64,000 bases of DNA from Marinobacter nauticus (GTDB lineage: Bacteria > Pseudomonadota > Gammaproteobacteria > Pseudomonadales > Oleiphilaceae). The translations under genes and the position numbers were made by a program. Shown in pieces: positions 35,833-44,030 of the stretch (position 1 is its first letter; each line of letters begins with the position of its first letter). The stretch is taken from positions 838,631 to 902,630 of the forward strand of contig NZ_RBJB01000003.1 in assembly GCF_003634635.1 (NCBI RefSeq), given 5' to 3'. The notes under the pieces were generated by a model. The model saw only the letters and a list, made by a program, of their open reading frames with translations, did not search any database and was not told where the DNA came from.

Positions 35833-37007
35833 CAGTTGGCCTCCTCCGGGCTATCCGGATTGGTGACGTTAACGGCGGCGCCATCACGGAGGTTCACCAG
35901 ACCACTGACAATATAACGATCGCCCGCATCCAGGCCGCTCAGGAGGATCTGCCGGCCATCACTCACCGGCCCAAGCTCCACCTCCCGGATCCGGGCTTTG
36001 CTGTCGTCATCAACCACATAGACCACAGGGCCATTCTGCCCCTGGGTTACCGCCCTCTCAGGCACGGTTATCACATCGTCAAAACTCTGCAGTTCCACCC
36101 GCACCCGGACAAACTGCCCCGGTACAATCACTTGCTCCGGATTCGGGAACACAGCTCGGGCGGACACCGTGCCGGTGCGGGGGTCGAGGGTAGAAGCGGT
36201 AAAGTCGATGCGTCCATCCAGGTCGTATTCGCTGCCGTCCGCCAGAACCAGGCGCGCCGAGACATTCTGTTCCTGATCTGCCCGTACCATGCCCTCACGG
36301 GCAGCACGGCGAATGTTGGCGTCGTTTTCCGGAAGCGCAAAGCGAACGTGAACGGGGTCGAGCTGAACAATGGTGGTCAGCAGGGTGCCGGTATCGATCA
36401 GGCTACCCTCCGGAAAATCCTCCAGACTGGTCACGCCGCTGATTGGCGCCGTGACATCGGTGTAGCCGAGATCCAGTTCAGCCTGGGCCACGCCGGCATT
36501 GGCCACCGCCAGGTTGGCCCGGGCCAGTTCCAGTGCAGACTGGGCTGAATCCCGCTCCCGTTCACTGACGGCGTTACGCTCAAACAAGGAGGAAATACGT
36601 TTCCATTCCCGCTCCGCTTGCTGAACATCCGCCTCGGCAACATGGCGCTGGGCCCGGGCTCTCTGCAATGCCGCCGCTGCAGGCTTGCGATCTATGCGGA
36701 ACAAGGCATCACCTTCCCGCACCATCTGCCCTTCTTCGTATAGCCGCTGTTCCAGAATGCCACTGATGCGAGCCCGGACTTCCACCTCCCGGGCACCCCG
36801 GGCACGGCCGGCGTAATCCTGCCTCACCGTGACATCGGCCAGCGTCGCCTGTTGCACCACAACCGCCGCCGGAGGCATGCCGCCCGCGCCGGCCTGCTGG
36901 CCCTCACCATCCTGACCGCTGCACCCCGTTAGCATCAGCAGTGTCGACAAACCAGCAAAAAGCAGTCCCTTGCGGGCGTTAGGGCGATGAGACATTTCAA
37001 CGGGCAT
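35832..37007 (-). CDS. RND efflux periplasmic adaptor lipoprotein
   Basis: A 391-residue membrane-fusion protein of the AcrA/MexA type. The signal peptide ends in a lipobox (LMLTGCSG), the lipoyl-half motif ARISGILEQRLYEEGQMV follows, then a coiled-coil hairpin (about 100-175), a second lipoyl half and the beta-barrel domain. An AGGAGAG ribosome-binding site supports the first ATG. It is the first gene of the pump operon and diverges from a TetR regulator. Confidence 0.95.
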   Translation of the reverse strand: MPVEMSHRPNARKGLLFAGLSTLLMLTGCSGQDGEGQQAGAGGMPPAAVVVQQATLADVTVRQDYAGRARGAREVEVRARISGILEQRLYEEGQMVREGDALFRIDRKPAAAALQRARAQRHVAEADVQQAEREWKRISSLFERNAVSERERDSAQSALELARANLAVANAGVAQAELDLGYTDVTAPISGVTSLEDFPEGSLIDTGTLLTTIVQLDPVHVRFALPENDANIRRAAREGMVRADQEQNVSARLVLADGSEYDLDGRIDFTASTLDPRTGTVSARAVFPNPEQVIVPGQFVRVRVELQSFDDVITVPERAVTQGQNGPVVYVVDDDSKARIREVELGPVSDGRQILLSGLDAGDRYIVSGLVNLRDGAAVNVTNPDSPEEAN

Positions 37008-37106
37008 GGCGCGCTCTCCTGAACACCGAAACAGATCGTGTCATCAATTATGTAAATGTGTCCGGGCCAGCCAGCCCGGAGTGGCAATCGGTAAGATCAG
37101 GCAAGA

Positions 37107-37126
37107 TACATTCATCCATGTATGTA
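37107..37126. promoter_or_regulatory. Palindromic operator of the RND pump/TetR pair
   Basis: A 20-base palindrome with one mismatched pair and an unpaired centre (TACATTCAT-CC-ATGTATGTA) lies midway between the divergent adaptor and TetR genes. It is of the size and A/T-rich half-site style bound by AcrR/TtgR-type repressors, which protect a similar position. Control of both genes from one site is the likely arrangement. Confidence 0.6.
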
Positions 37127-37227
37127 TGTAAACTGTCTTCAGGTATACTTACGTAGTTCCCACAAGCGGTTCATACCCTGACGGGCCGGGACAAAGCCGG
37201 CGCAACACACCACCGGAAGACTTCATC

Positions 37228-37836
37228 ATGGCGAGAAAGACAAAAGCCGAGGCGGAAGCCACCCGCGAATCCCTGCTCGATGCCGCCGAGAGCATGTTCA
37301 TGGAGAAAGGCGTTGCCCGGGCATCGCTGGAAGAAATTGCCCGTACCGCCGGTGTAACCCGGGGCGCGGTCTACTGGCACTTCCGCAACAAGCAGGACAT
37401 CCTGGATGCCATGCTGGAGCGGGTTCGCGCGCCCCTCGGCGAAATGCTCGATGAAGCCGCCATCAGCCAGGACAGCCTGACCAACCTGAAGCATCTCTGC
37501 GTTATCGCTCTCAGCAAGCTGGCCGAAGACGAACAGTACTTCCGGGTGTACTACATCCTCTTCCACCGCAACGAATCTGATCAGGCGCTGAACAAACACC
37601 GGGAGCTTGCGGAAGAGGGAATTGCCTTTGTGACCGACATTTTCCGCAGTCCTGAAAACGCGAAAAAACTGCGTCCGGGCCTGAGCCCGGAACTGGCGGG
37701 CTATCTGGTGCATACCCAGATGCTGGGACTATTTTTCGACTGGCTGGCCAAACCTGAGCGCCTTCCGCTGGCCGAGGTTGCACCGATACTGGTGGAAACC
37801 GTTTTCAGTGGTCTGCTGGGTGAGCCGGAAGCCTGA
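37228..37836 (+). CDS. TetR-family repressor of the efflux pump
   Basis: A 202-residue regulator. The N-terminal helix-turn-helix is ASLEEIARTAGVTRGAVYWH (about residues 33-52), followed by FRNKQDI, which is a hallmark of the AcrR/TtgR/NalC group. The C-terminal ligand-binding domain matches the AcrR-type C domain in size. It diverges from the RND adaptor gene, the standard layout for a local drug-responsive repressor, and ends eight bases before the tail of an oppositely oriented permease gene. Confidence 0.92.
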   Translation: MARKTKAEAEATRESLLDAAESMFMEKGVARASLEEIARTAGVTRGAVYWHFRNKQDILDAMLERVRAPLGEMLDEAAISQDSLTNLKHLCVIALSKLAEDEQYFRVYYILFHRNESDQALNKHRELAEEGIAFVTDIFRSPENAKKLRPGLSPELAGYLVHTQMLGLFFDWLAKPERLPLAEVAPILVETVFSGLLGEPEA

Positions 37837-37843
37837 GCTCCAG

Positions 37844-39661
37844 TCAGCCCCATACCCAGAGAATAACCGGCACCGCCGTGGCGGTGACCACCACAGACAG
37901 TGGCAACCCCAGGCGCCAATAATCGCCGAACCGGTAACCCGCGGGTTCCATGACCAGCGCATTGGATTGATGCCCTATCGGGGTCAGAAACGCGCAGGAT
38001 GCGCCAATGGCGACGGCCATCAGCGTTGCGTCCGAAGACAGCCCCAATTGACCAGCAACGCCCAGGGCAATAGGTGCGACCAGAATGGCCGCCGCGGCAT
38101 TGTTCACCACATTGGATAACAACATGGTGCCAATCAGAATAATCGACAGCACCAGCCAGGGCGCCTGTCCCTCACCGATGGCCAGAATCTGACGGGCGAT
38201 AAGATCGGCGCCGCCGGTGGTCTCCAGGGCCTGCCCCACCGGAATCATCGCCGCCAGCAATACCACCACCGACCAGTCGATGGCCTTGTAGGCATCACTG
38301 GCTTCCAGCAGTCCGGCCAGCACCATGGCGACCGCACACGCCACCAGCGCAACGGGAGGCGTCACCCAGCCGGCGACAATAACGAGGATGGCAACGGCAA
38401 ACAGCCCACCGGCCAGTCCGAGGCGTTTCTCCCGGCCAAACGCCAGCCCCCGCTCAGCCAGCGGCAGACAGCCCAGCGTCCTCAGATTAGCCGGAAGCGT
38501 CTCCTCGAAGCCCTGCACCAGCAGGATATCACCGGAACGAAAACGGATATCCGCCAGCCGCTGTTTGAGACGGTGGCCCTGCCGGGCGACGGCCACGACG
38601 TTGACACTGTAGCGCTCCCGAAGATTCAGACGGTTTGCGGTACGGCCGACCAGCTGTGAACCGGGAGTCACAACCGCCTCGATCAAGCGGGCATCGCCAG
38701 CAACCAGCTCATCCTCCGCCTGTTGCCGACGCCCTTTGCCTCCGGTGCCATCCTTCTCTACTTCCTCGTTCGGCGCGCCCGAAGCCAACGTCAGACCGGT
38801 GATCTCCAGAAACTCGCCCAGACTCTCAGTATCGGCTTCCACCAGCAGGACATCATTTTCACGCAGAATGGTAAAGGTTGAGGGTGCCGGCGTTGTTTTG
38901 TCATCGCGGATCAACGACAAGACCACCAGATTGTTCTGGCTGTCTCCGGCCGTCAGCAGGTTGTGCAGGGTGCTACCGGCATAGTCAGAACCTTCGGTCA
39001 GTTTCAGCTCCGTCAGGTAATCGCCCACGCTGAACAGTTTCTCGCCGGCGGCCGGGTCCTCCCGTTTCGGTGTCAGGCGCCAGCCGATCAATCCAATAAA
39101 GACGATACCCGCCAGGGTAATTGCCAGCCCCACGGGCGCAAAGTCAAATAGCCCGAAGGTGCCCGCCTCTCGATAGCTGGCGATGATGATGTTAGGCGGG
39201 GTACCGATCAGCGTAATGGTGCCGCCCAGTAGCGACCCGAACGCCAGAGGCATGAGCAACAGTGAAGGCGACCGCCCGGCTTCCCGGGACATCCAGATGG
39301 CGACCGGCATCAGAAGCGCCAGTGCCCCCACATTGTTGATAAATGCCGAACACACGGCCACCACGAGGGTCAGGGTCAGCACCTGAAGCACGGCATTGTT
39401 CCCTGCCCGGGCCAGCAGCCGCGCCACCTCGTCTACCACACCACCGTTAACCAGCCCCTGACTGATAACCAGCACCGCCGCCACCGTAATCACGGCCGGG
39501 TGCCCGAAACCGGCGAATACACTGTCAACCGGCACCAGTCCCGCAATGGCAACCGCCAGCAGCGCCAGCATGGCGACAACATCAAACCGCAACCGGTTCC
39601 AGATAAACGCTGCCAGGGTGACAAGCAGAACGGAAAATACAATCCATTGATCCGCTACCAT
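37844..39661 (-). CDS. SLC13-type anion permease with RCK_C domains
   Basis: A 605-residue membrane protein with the divided DASS/ArsB fold: helices in residues 1-190 and 395-600, with two soluble TrkA_C (RCK_C) domains between them (around 215-285 and 315-385). Characteristic pieces are NVGALALLMPVAIWMSREAG and GGTITLIGTPPNIIIASYRE (the SNT-like substrate loop), repeated near the C terminus as LTPIGHQSNALVMEP. Relatives transport sulfate, dicarboxylates or other anions with sodium; the substrate here is not predictable. It is a single-gene unit in convergence with the TetR gene. Confidence 0.88.
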   Translation of the reverse strand: MVADQWIVFSVLLVTLAAFIWNRLRFDVVAMLALLAVAIAGLVPVDSVFAGFGHPAVITVAAVLVISQGLVNGGVVDEVARLLARAGNNAVLQVLTLTLVVAVCSAFINNVGALALLMPVAIWMSREAGRSPSLLLMPLAFGSLLGGTITLIGTPPNIIIASYREAGTFGLFDFAPVGLAITLAGIVFIGLIGWRLTPKREDPAAGEKLFSVGDYLTELKLTEGSDYAGSTLHNLLTAGDSQNNLVVLSLIRDDKTTPAPSTFTILRENDVLLVEADTESLGEFLEITGLTLASGAPNEEVEKDGTGGKGRRQQAEDELVAGDARLIEAVVTPGSQLVGRTANRLNLRERYSVNVVAVARQGHRLKQRLADIRFRSGDILLVQGFEETLPANLRTLGCLPLAERGLAFGREKRLGLAGGLFAVAILVIVAGWVTPPVALVACAVAMVLAGLLEASDAYKAIDWSVVVLLAAMIPVGQALETTGGADLIARQILAIGEGQAPWLVLSIILIGTMLLSNVVNNAAAAILVAPIALGVAGQLGLSSDATLMAVAIGASCAFLTPIGHQSNALVMEPAGYRFGDYWRLGLPLSVVVTATAVPVILWVWG

Positions 39662-39764
39662 GCCCCTCGACTCCCTCCATAACCGTCAATAAGTTTTACA
39701 GATCGAGCCCGCGCCAGCTCGGGAACCATTAGCAAGCATCTGTATTAACGGGATTACCCGATTC

Positions 39765-39780
39765 TGGTGCAAAACCTGCT
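39765..39780 (+). promoter_or_regulatory. Possible sigma-54 promoter before the regulator gene
   Basis: The sequence TGGTGCAAAACCTGCT has the GG-N10-GC spacing required for a -24/-12 element and fair matches to the TGGCAC and TTGC boxes. It is about 145 bases upstream of the start codon. Only the dinucleotides and spacing are good, so confidence is limited. Confidence 0.4.
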
Positions 39781-39922
39781 ATCGATCAGCTGAGACATTA
39801 CCTGCATGGAAGCCCAGGCAGGTCACAGGGTCGTGGTCGACTATAGCAGTTCCCGCAGCAGTCCCCTCTCGTTTTCGAATACAGCGTTGTCGGTTGTTCA
39901 GTCCCTTTGCCGGAGCAAAGCT

Positions 39923-41305
39923 ATGGAACAGAAACGACCGCTTGTCTGGTTGTCAGCGGCCCCTGATGCTGAAAACACACAGCTGCCCAACCTTCCTGGC
40001 TGGCAGATGACCGTCATCAATAGTCAGCATGCCCCCGTGCTCCCAATGCCCGACTACCTGGGCAAACCCGTTGGGGTCTGTGTTCTCGCCGACCAGCCCC
40101 CCCCCACCCTGGAAAACACCAAAGGTTGGCTGGAAATGCTACCGGTAACCACCTGGTTGGCGGTGGTCGGGCGACAGCAACTGAACAACGCAATGGTGTG
40201 CCGCCTGATCCGCGACTACTGCCAGGATTACCACACTCTTCCACTGGATCATCAACGACTGATCAATAACCTTGGCCATATGTGGGGCATGCACGCCCTG
40301 AGCGCGAACCTGACTGGCCCGGAACTGCTCAGTTACCAGGACTATGTACTGGATGGTCCGTCACCGGCTATTCGTCAGGCCCGCAGCCTGTTGCGACGCT
40401 TCGCCGCAACTCAGGAACCCGTCATCGTCTACGGGGAAAACGGCACCGGCAAGGAGGCAGCAGCCCGGTTTATCCATGAACACTCGCCGCGCCACCATGG
40501 CCCCATAGCGGTCATCAACTGCGCCGCGCTACCCGAGCCCCTGACCCAGAGCGAACTGTTCGGCCATGAGCGCGGTGCCTTCACGCACGCACTGAAATCC
40601 AGAAAAGGCCGTATCGAAGCCGCCAACGGCGGCTCCCTGGTGCTATTGGGTGCCGATGAGCTTGGCCTTATGCAGCAATCTGCCATCCTGCGCTTCCTGG
40701 AGGAAGGCACAATCGAACCCGTGGGCTCGAATCATGCCGTGCAAGTCGATGTGCGGGTGATCGCCACCTGTAATACCCAACTGGACCAGAAAGTCGCAGA
40801 GGGCAGCTTCAGAAGCGACGTGTTCTATCGGCTTGGCAACCTCACGGTAACCCTGCCACCGCTCAGAGAACGTCTGGAAGACCTGCCATATCTGGCCCAA
40901 CGGGCCCTGGGCACATCGGAGGGAGAACACTACCGGCTTGGCAACGCCACCTTGCTGGCCACGGCCGCACATTCCTGGCCGGGTAATCTGCGGGAACTGC
41001 AGAACCGGCTTCGGCAAGCCGTCCTGCTTGCCCGGCAATTAAGCATCCAGCCCGAAGACCTGGGCTTGCCCCCGGTCAAATTACCCACACACATCGATCA
41101 GTTCAGCCTGGAGGCATACAGAGCCCGGGCGGACCAGGAGGCCATCGCGACCAGCCTCGCCCTGACGCATCACAACGTCTCGGCGGCCGCGAGGCTTCTG
41201 AATATTTCCCGAGTCTCGTTTTACCGACTGCTGGAAAAACACCAGCTGCAACCACCATCGAACCACGGCCTTTCCAAGAAACGCGATCATGGAGATCTGT
41301 CATGA
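39923..41305 (+). CDS. Sigma-54 activator-like regulator with degenerate AAA+ motifs
   Basis: A 460-residue bacterial enhancer-binding-like protein. The first 130 residues form a non-receiver N-terminal domain reminiscent of FleQ. The AAA+ domain has a good Walker A (GENGTGKE, residues 171-178) and arginine-finger region (FRSDVFYRLGNLTVTLPPLRER). However, the sigma-54 contact loop reads GAFTHA instead of GAFTGA, and the Walker B acidic pair is replaced (LVLLGADEL, where LFLDEI is expected). A Fis-type helix-turn-helix closes the protein (NVSAAARLLNISRVSFYRLL). The chosen ATG has a GGAG site. It overlaps the transporter gene by four bases and probably controls the neighbouring Fap-like operon, which has a sigma-54-type promoter. 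Confidence 0.82.
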   Translation: MEQKRPLVWLSAAPDAENTQLPNLPGWQMTVINSQHAPVLPMPDYLGKPVGVCVLADQPPPTLENTKGWLEMLPVTTWLAVVGRQQLNNAMVCRLIRDYCQDYHTLPLDHQRLINNLGHMWGMHALSANLTGPELLSYQDYVLDGPSPAIRQARSLLRRFAATQEPVIVYGENGTGKEAAARFIHEHSPRHHGPIAVINCAALPEPLTQSELFGHERGAFTHALKSRKGRIEAANGGSLVLLGADELGLMQQSAILRFLEEGTIEPVGSNHAVQVDVRVIATCNTQLDQKVAEGSFRSDVFYRLGNLTVTLPPLRERLEDLPYLAQRALGTSEGEHYRLGNATLLATAAHSWPGNLRELQNRLRQAVLLARQLSIQPEDLGLPPVKLPTHIDQFSLEAYRARADQEAIATSLALTHHNVSAAARLLNISRVSFYRLLEKHQLQPPSNHGLSKKRDHGDLS

Positions 41306-42363
41306 AACGTCTGGCCCTGTTCAGCTTCAGCCTATGCCTCACCCCGCTCGCCCTGGCCGCCCCCCCTGCCCCGGATGAACGCACCACCGGCACCGCCGAG
41401 CAGCGGGAAGCAGCAGCCCAGGACAGCGCAACTACCATTGCCTCCATTACCGCAGACCGGGGTATCGTCACCCGGCCCGGGCGATTTACCATCGAGCCAT
41501 CGTTTTCCCATGCCCATAGCAACGCCACCCGCGTGGCGGTTGAGGGGTACACAGTCATTCCAGCCCTGCTGGTGGGGTTGATCAACATCTCCGAGATCCA
41601 GCGCGATATCTTCGTCAGCGCATTATCCCTGAAATATGGTTTCACCAGCCGGCTGGAAGGCAGCCTGAGGGTGCCCTACCTGAGCATCCGGGAGGACCTT
41701 CGGGAACGGGAAGTGTTTCAGGGAACGCCGGTCGATACCGTCCGGGAATCGTCCGGTGATGGCATCGGTGATGCCGAGTTATCGATACGTTACCAGCTCA
41801 ACGATGGCCTCGATGGCTGGCCCTACCTGATCGGTACTTTCCGGACCAGGGCACCCACCGGCGAAGGCCCCTACGATGTCGACCAGCGAATCATTACCGA
41901 CAGCAGCGGCAACCCCATCGGGGTAGAGCTGGCCAACCGCCCCACCGGTTCAGGCTTCTGGGCAGTGGAACCGGGACTTTCCTTTATCTACCCTAGCGAC
42001 CCGGCAGTTCTGTTCGGAAACCTGAGTTACGCCTGGACTATCAAGGAAGAGCAGGGCTTTGAAAACGGTGGCACCGTCGACCCCGGCGACGTGGTGAGAT
42101 TCGGCTTCGGAATGGGCTTTGCGTTTAATGAACGCACTTCGTTCAGCCTGGGCTATGATCACTCGGTCATTCGCAAAACCACCTTTGAACATGGCAACGA
42201 CCTGTTCTCGTCCAACTTCGACCGAATTCAGGTGGGTTCACTGTCTTTTGGGCTGTCGCACCGGCTATCGCCCTCAACCACCATGAGCCTCACAGTGGCG
42301 GTGGGTGTAACCGACAATGCTCCAAACAGCGAGATCACCCTCAAGCTGCCGATCAATCTCTGA
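41302..42363 (+). CDS. FapF-like outer-membrane transporter
   Basis: A 353-residue exported protein with a signal peptide (cleaved near ALA-AP), a short Glu/Ala-rich helical stretch (residues 28-46) and then a predicted beta-barrel with alternating hydrophobic strands and a terminal strand ending in LKLPINL. This is the organisation of FapF, the trimeric pore that exports amyloid subunits in Pseudomonas, and of related proteins annotated as phenol-pathway transporters. The N-terminal helix is shorter than in FapF. It is translationally coupled to the regulator and ends seven bases before the convergent subunit operon. Confidence 0.7.
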   Translation: MKRLALFSFSLCLTPLALAAPPAPDERTTGTAEQREAAAQDSATTIASITADRGIVTRPGRFTIEPSFSHAHSNATRVAVEGYTVIPALLVGLINISEIQRDIFVSALSLKYGFTSRLEGSLRVPYLSIREDLREREVFQGTPVDTVRESSGDGIGDAELSIRYQLNDGLDGWPYLIGTFRTRAPTGEGPYDVDQRIITDSSGNPIGVELANRPTGSGFWAVEPGLSFIYPSDPAVLFGNLSYAWTIKEEQGFENGGTVDPGDVVRFGFGMGFAFNERTSFSLGYDHSVIRKTTFEHGNDLFSSNFDRIQVGSLSFGLSHRLSPSTTMSLTVAVGVTDNAPNSEITLKLPINL

Positions 42364-42369
42364 GGCTGA

Positions 42370-42834
42370 TCACGGCAGCATGGGCAGACTGAAATCCCGA
42401 GGCAACCGATAGGCGCCACCGAGGTTGTTCAGTTCAATATTCAATTGGCGGATGTTCTGGATGGTGGTTCCGTTCAGGCTGTTCTGGATAACCGTCATCC
42501 AGCCACCCGAGCCGGCCACTGCGGTATCAAGCGCCAGTTTTCCTGCTCCGCTCTCCCAAGCTCCCTGAATGGATGCCAACTGGGTGCTGAGTCTGTCTGC
42601 GGCCATGGGATCATTCAAATTCGGAATGGTCAGGCGGTTCACCACCAGAGTCTGACCGTTCACGGCCAGTACCTGCTCAAGGCCGATGGAGATCTCCAGA
42701 TTGTTCATCACAAAGCCGCCCCGGAGCTGATCCAGCTCGGCATCCGCCAGGCTGGTGACCGGTAACCGCAGCTCAGCATGAACCGGCCCGGCTAGCAGAC
42801 TCAGAGTAATCAGAACAGCCCATCCTTTAACCAT
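42370..42834 (-). CDS. Secreted VIQN-motif protein, Fap-like locus
   Basis: A 154-residue exported protein with a signal peptide (LITLSLLAGPVHA) and a mature N terminus containing LADAELDQLRGGF, which looks like a leader with a double glycine. The C-terminal third has MTVIQNSLNGTTIQNIRQLN, the same VIQN-type pattern seen in the small protein earlier in the operon. The start is placed so that the signal peptide is intact; the gene begins four bases after the C39 peptidase stop. It is the last gene of the operon. The position and motif suggest a minor subunit or chaperone comparable to FapA or FapE, but identity with either is not shown. Confidence 0.65.
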   Translation of the reverse strand: MVKGWAVLITLSLLAGPVHAELRLPVTSLADAELDQLRGGFVMNNLEISIGLEQVLAVNGQTLVVNRLTIPNLNDPMAADRLSTQLASIQGAWESGAGKLALDTAVAGSGGWMTVIQNSLNGTTIQNIRQLNIELNNLGGAYRLPRDFSLPMLP

Positions 42835-42838
42835 GGTC

Positions 42839-43624
42839 TTACCACTCCTGTGTACTGGGCCAGTATGGCAGGGTATGTCCCAATGCCGGCGAGCCAAGCC
42901 CCTTGAATAGAGGTGCCCGGGCCAGGCCCGGCCAGTCGTCCCGATCCAGAAAACTGGCTCGCCCCATATCCAGATGGCTGCGTATCACGAAGGCGGAGCC
43001 ATCCCAATGCTCCTGGAATTCTGCCCAACTGTAGGCTTTAAGTCCCCGGGCCGGATCGCCCACCAGCACTTCCTGATCACTGATGCCCTTGATCACCACA
43101 AAATGCCGATAACCTCCCAGCGTTACCAGAGCAATTACCGGAACGCGAACCTGATCCCGAAGGCCGGCTAGCGGCATGCGGAATCCATCTGCCAGATAAC
43201 CTTCGGACTCCAGATAACGCTTCATATCCAACATGGAGAAGCCCTGCTGACGCACTTTGTCCTGATCCGCCAGAGTCCACATGCCTTGAAATACTTCCTG
43301 CTCACTGACCTCATCGCCGTAGTGAAAAGACAACAACGATGCCAGTGCCGCCGAGCCACAGCTGAAATCGTATTCCTGCTGGAACACAGCCGAAAATCGC
43401 TGATTCTGAAAACTGGTGACAGACACCGGAACATCCCCGGCAGGCCCGGGGACCAGCACGGTTCCGGCGTGACCCGCGGTTGACAACATTCCGGCCATCA
43501 CACCGACCAGACAACACCTGAAAAGCGACCGGCGGGAAAGGCCGCCACGCCTGGGCGCTACGGGAGTTGCCGACCGCACCTGACGGCTGCGTTCCTGACG
43601 GTTCCCGATGCGATTGGTAGCCAT
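42839..43624 (-). CDS. C39-family peptidase, FapD-like
   Basis: A 261-residue protein whose core is a papain-like C39 fold: the cysteine is in QQEYDFSCGSAALASLL, the histidine in GGYRHFVVIKGI and the aspartate in LVGDPARG. FapD of the Pseudomonas amyloid system is a C39 peptidase of this kind. The first 50 residues are basic and contain SRRSLFRCCLVG before a hydrophobic stretch ending TAGHA, which resembles a twin-arginine signal, so it probably acts in the periplasm. A GAGGAGGGG ribosome-binding site precedes the start. Processing of the double-glycine-like subunits in this operon is the natural hypothesis. Confidence 0.8.
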   Translation of the reverse strand: MATNRIGNRQERSRQVRSATPVAPRRGGLSRRSLFRCCLVGVMAGMLSTAGHAGTVLVPGPAGDVPVSVTSFQNQRFSAVFQQEYDFSCGSAALASLLSFHYGDEVSEQEVFQGMWTLADQDKVRQQGFSMLDMKRYLESEGYLADGFRMPLAGLRDQVRVPVIALVTLGGYRHFVVIKGISDQEVLVGDPARGLKAYSWAEFQEHWDGSAFVIRSHLDMGRASFLDRDDWPGLARAPLFKGLGSPALGHTLPYWPSTQEW

Positions 43625-43639
43625 GGCGGCCGCCCCTCC

Positions 43640-43978
43640 TCAATGGTTGATGAGAATATTGATTTGCGTGCTGTCCTGAATGACCACCTGGTTGCCGGTG
43701 TTCTGGATGACGGTGGCAATGCCGCTCATGTTGCCGAAAGCCTGATCACTGATACGGTTGTCTCCCGTCTTGACCGGGCCAGACAACACATTGCCAGAGA
43801 CCAGAGCGTTCTGTTCTGACTCATTGAGTTGCCACTGGAGCGGAATTCCCTGTCGCCCGCTGGCAGCCTCCAACTGATCAGCACTCATTGGTTCCGCATC
43901 AGGCCAATCCCCGGCCCAGCTTGCGGACGCCACAGACACCAGCGCAGCCATCAGCATCCTGTTGATGAATCTGGCCAT
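43640..43978 (-). CDS. Small secreted VIQN-motif subunit, Fap-like locus
   Basis: A 112-residue exported protein with a signal peptide (LMAALVSVASASWA) and a C-terminal run IATVIQNTGNQVVIQDSTQ, which strongly recalls the repeat units of curli and Fap amyloid subunits (regularly spaced N, Q, V and I). It lies between the SDN-repeat gene and the C39 peptidase gene. The internal ATG is used because it opens the signal peptide directly. A nucleator or minor subunit role, comparable to FapB or CsgB, is inferred. Confidence 0.7.
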   Translation of the reverse strand: MARFINRMLMAALVSVASASWAGDWPDAEPMSADQLEAASGRQGIPLQWQLNESEQNALVSGNVLSGPVKTGDNRISDQAFGNMSGIATVIQNTGNQVVIQDSTQINILINH

Positions 43979-44030
43979 GACACATCTCCCGACAAAACCG
44001 GGCTGCCCTGGCCGGGCAGCCCGACCTGTC

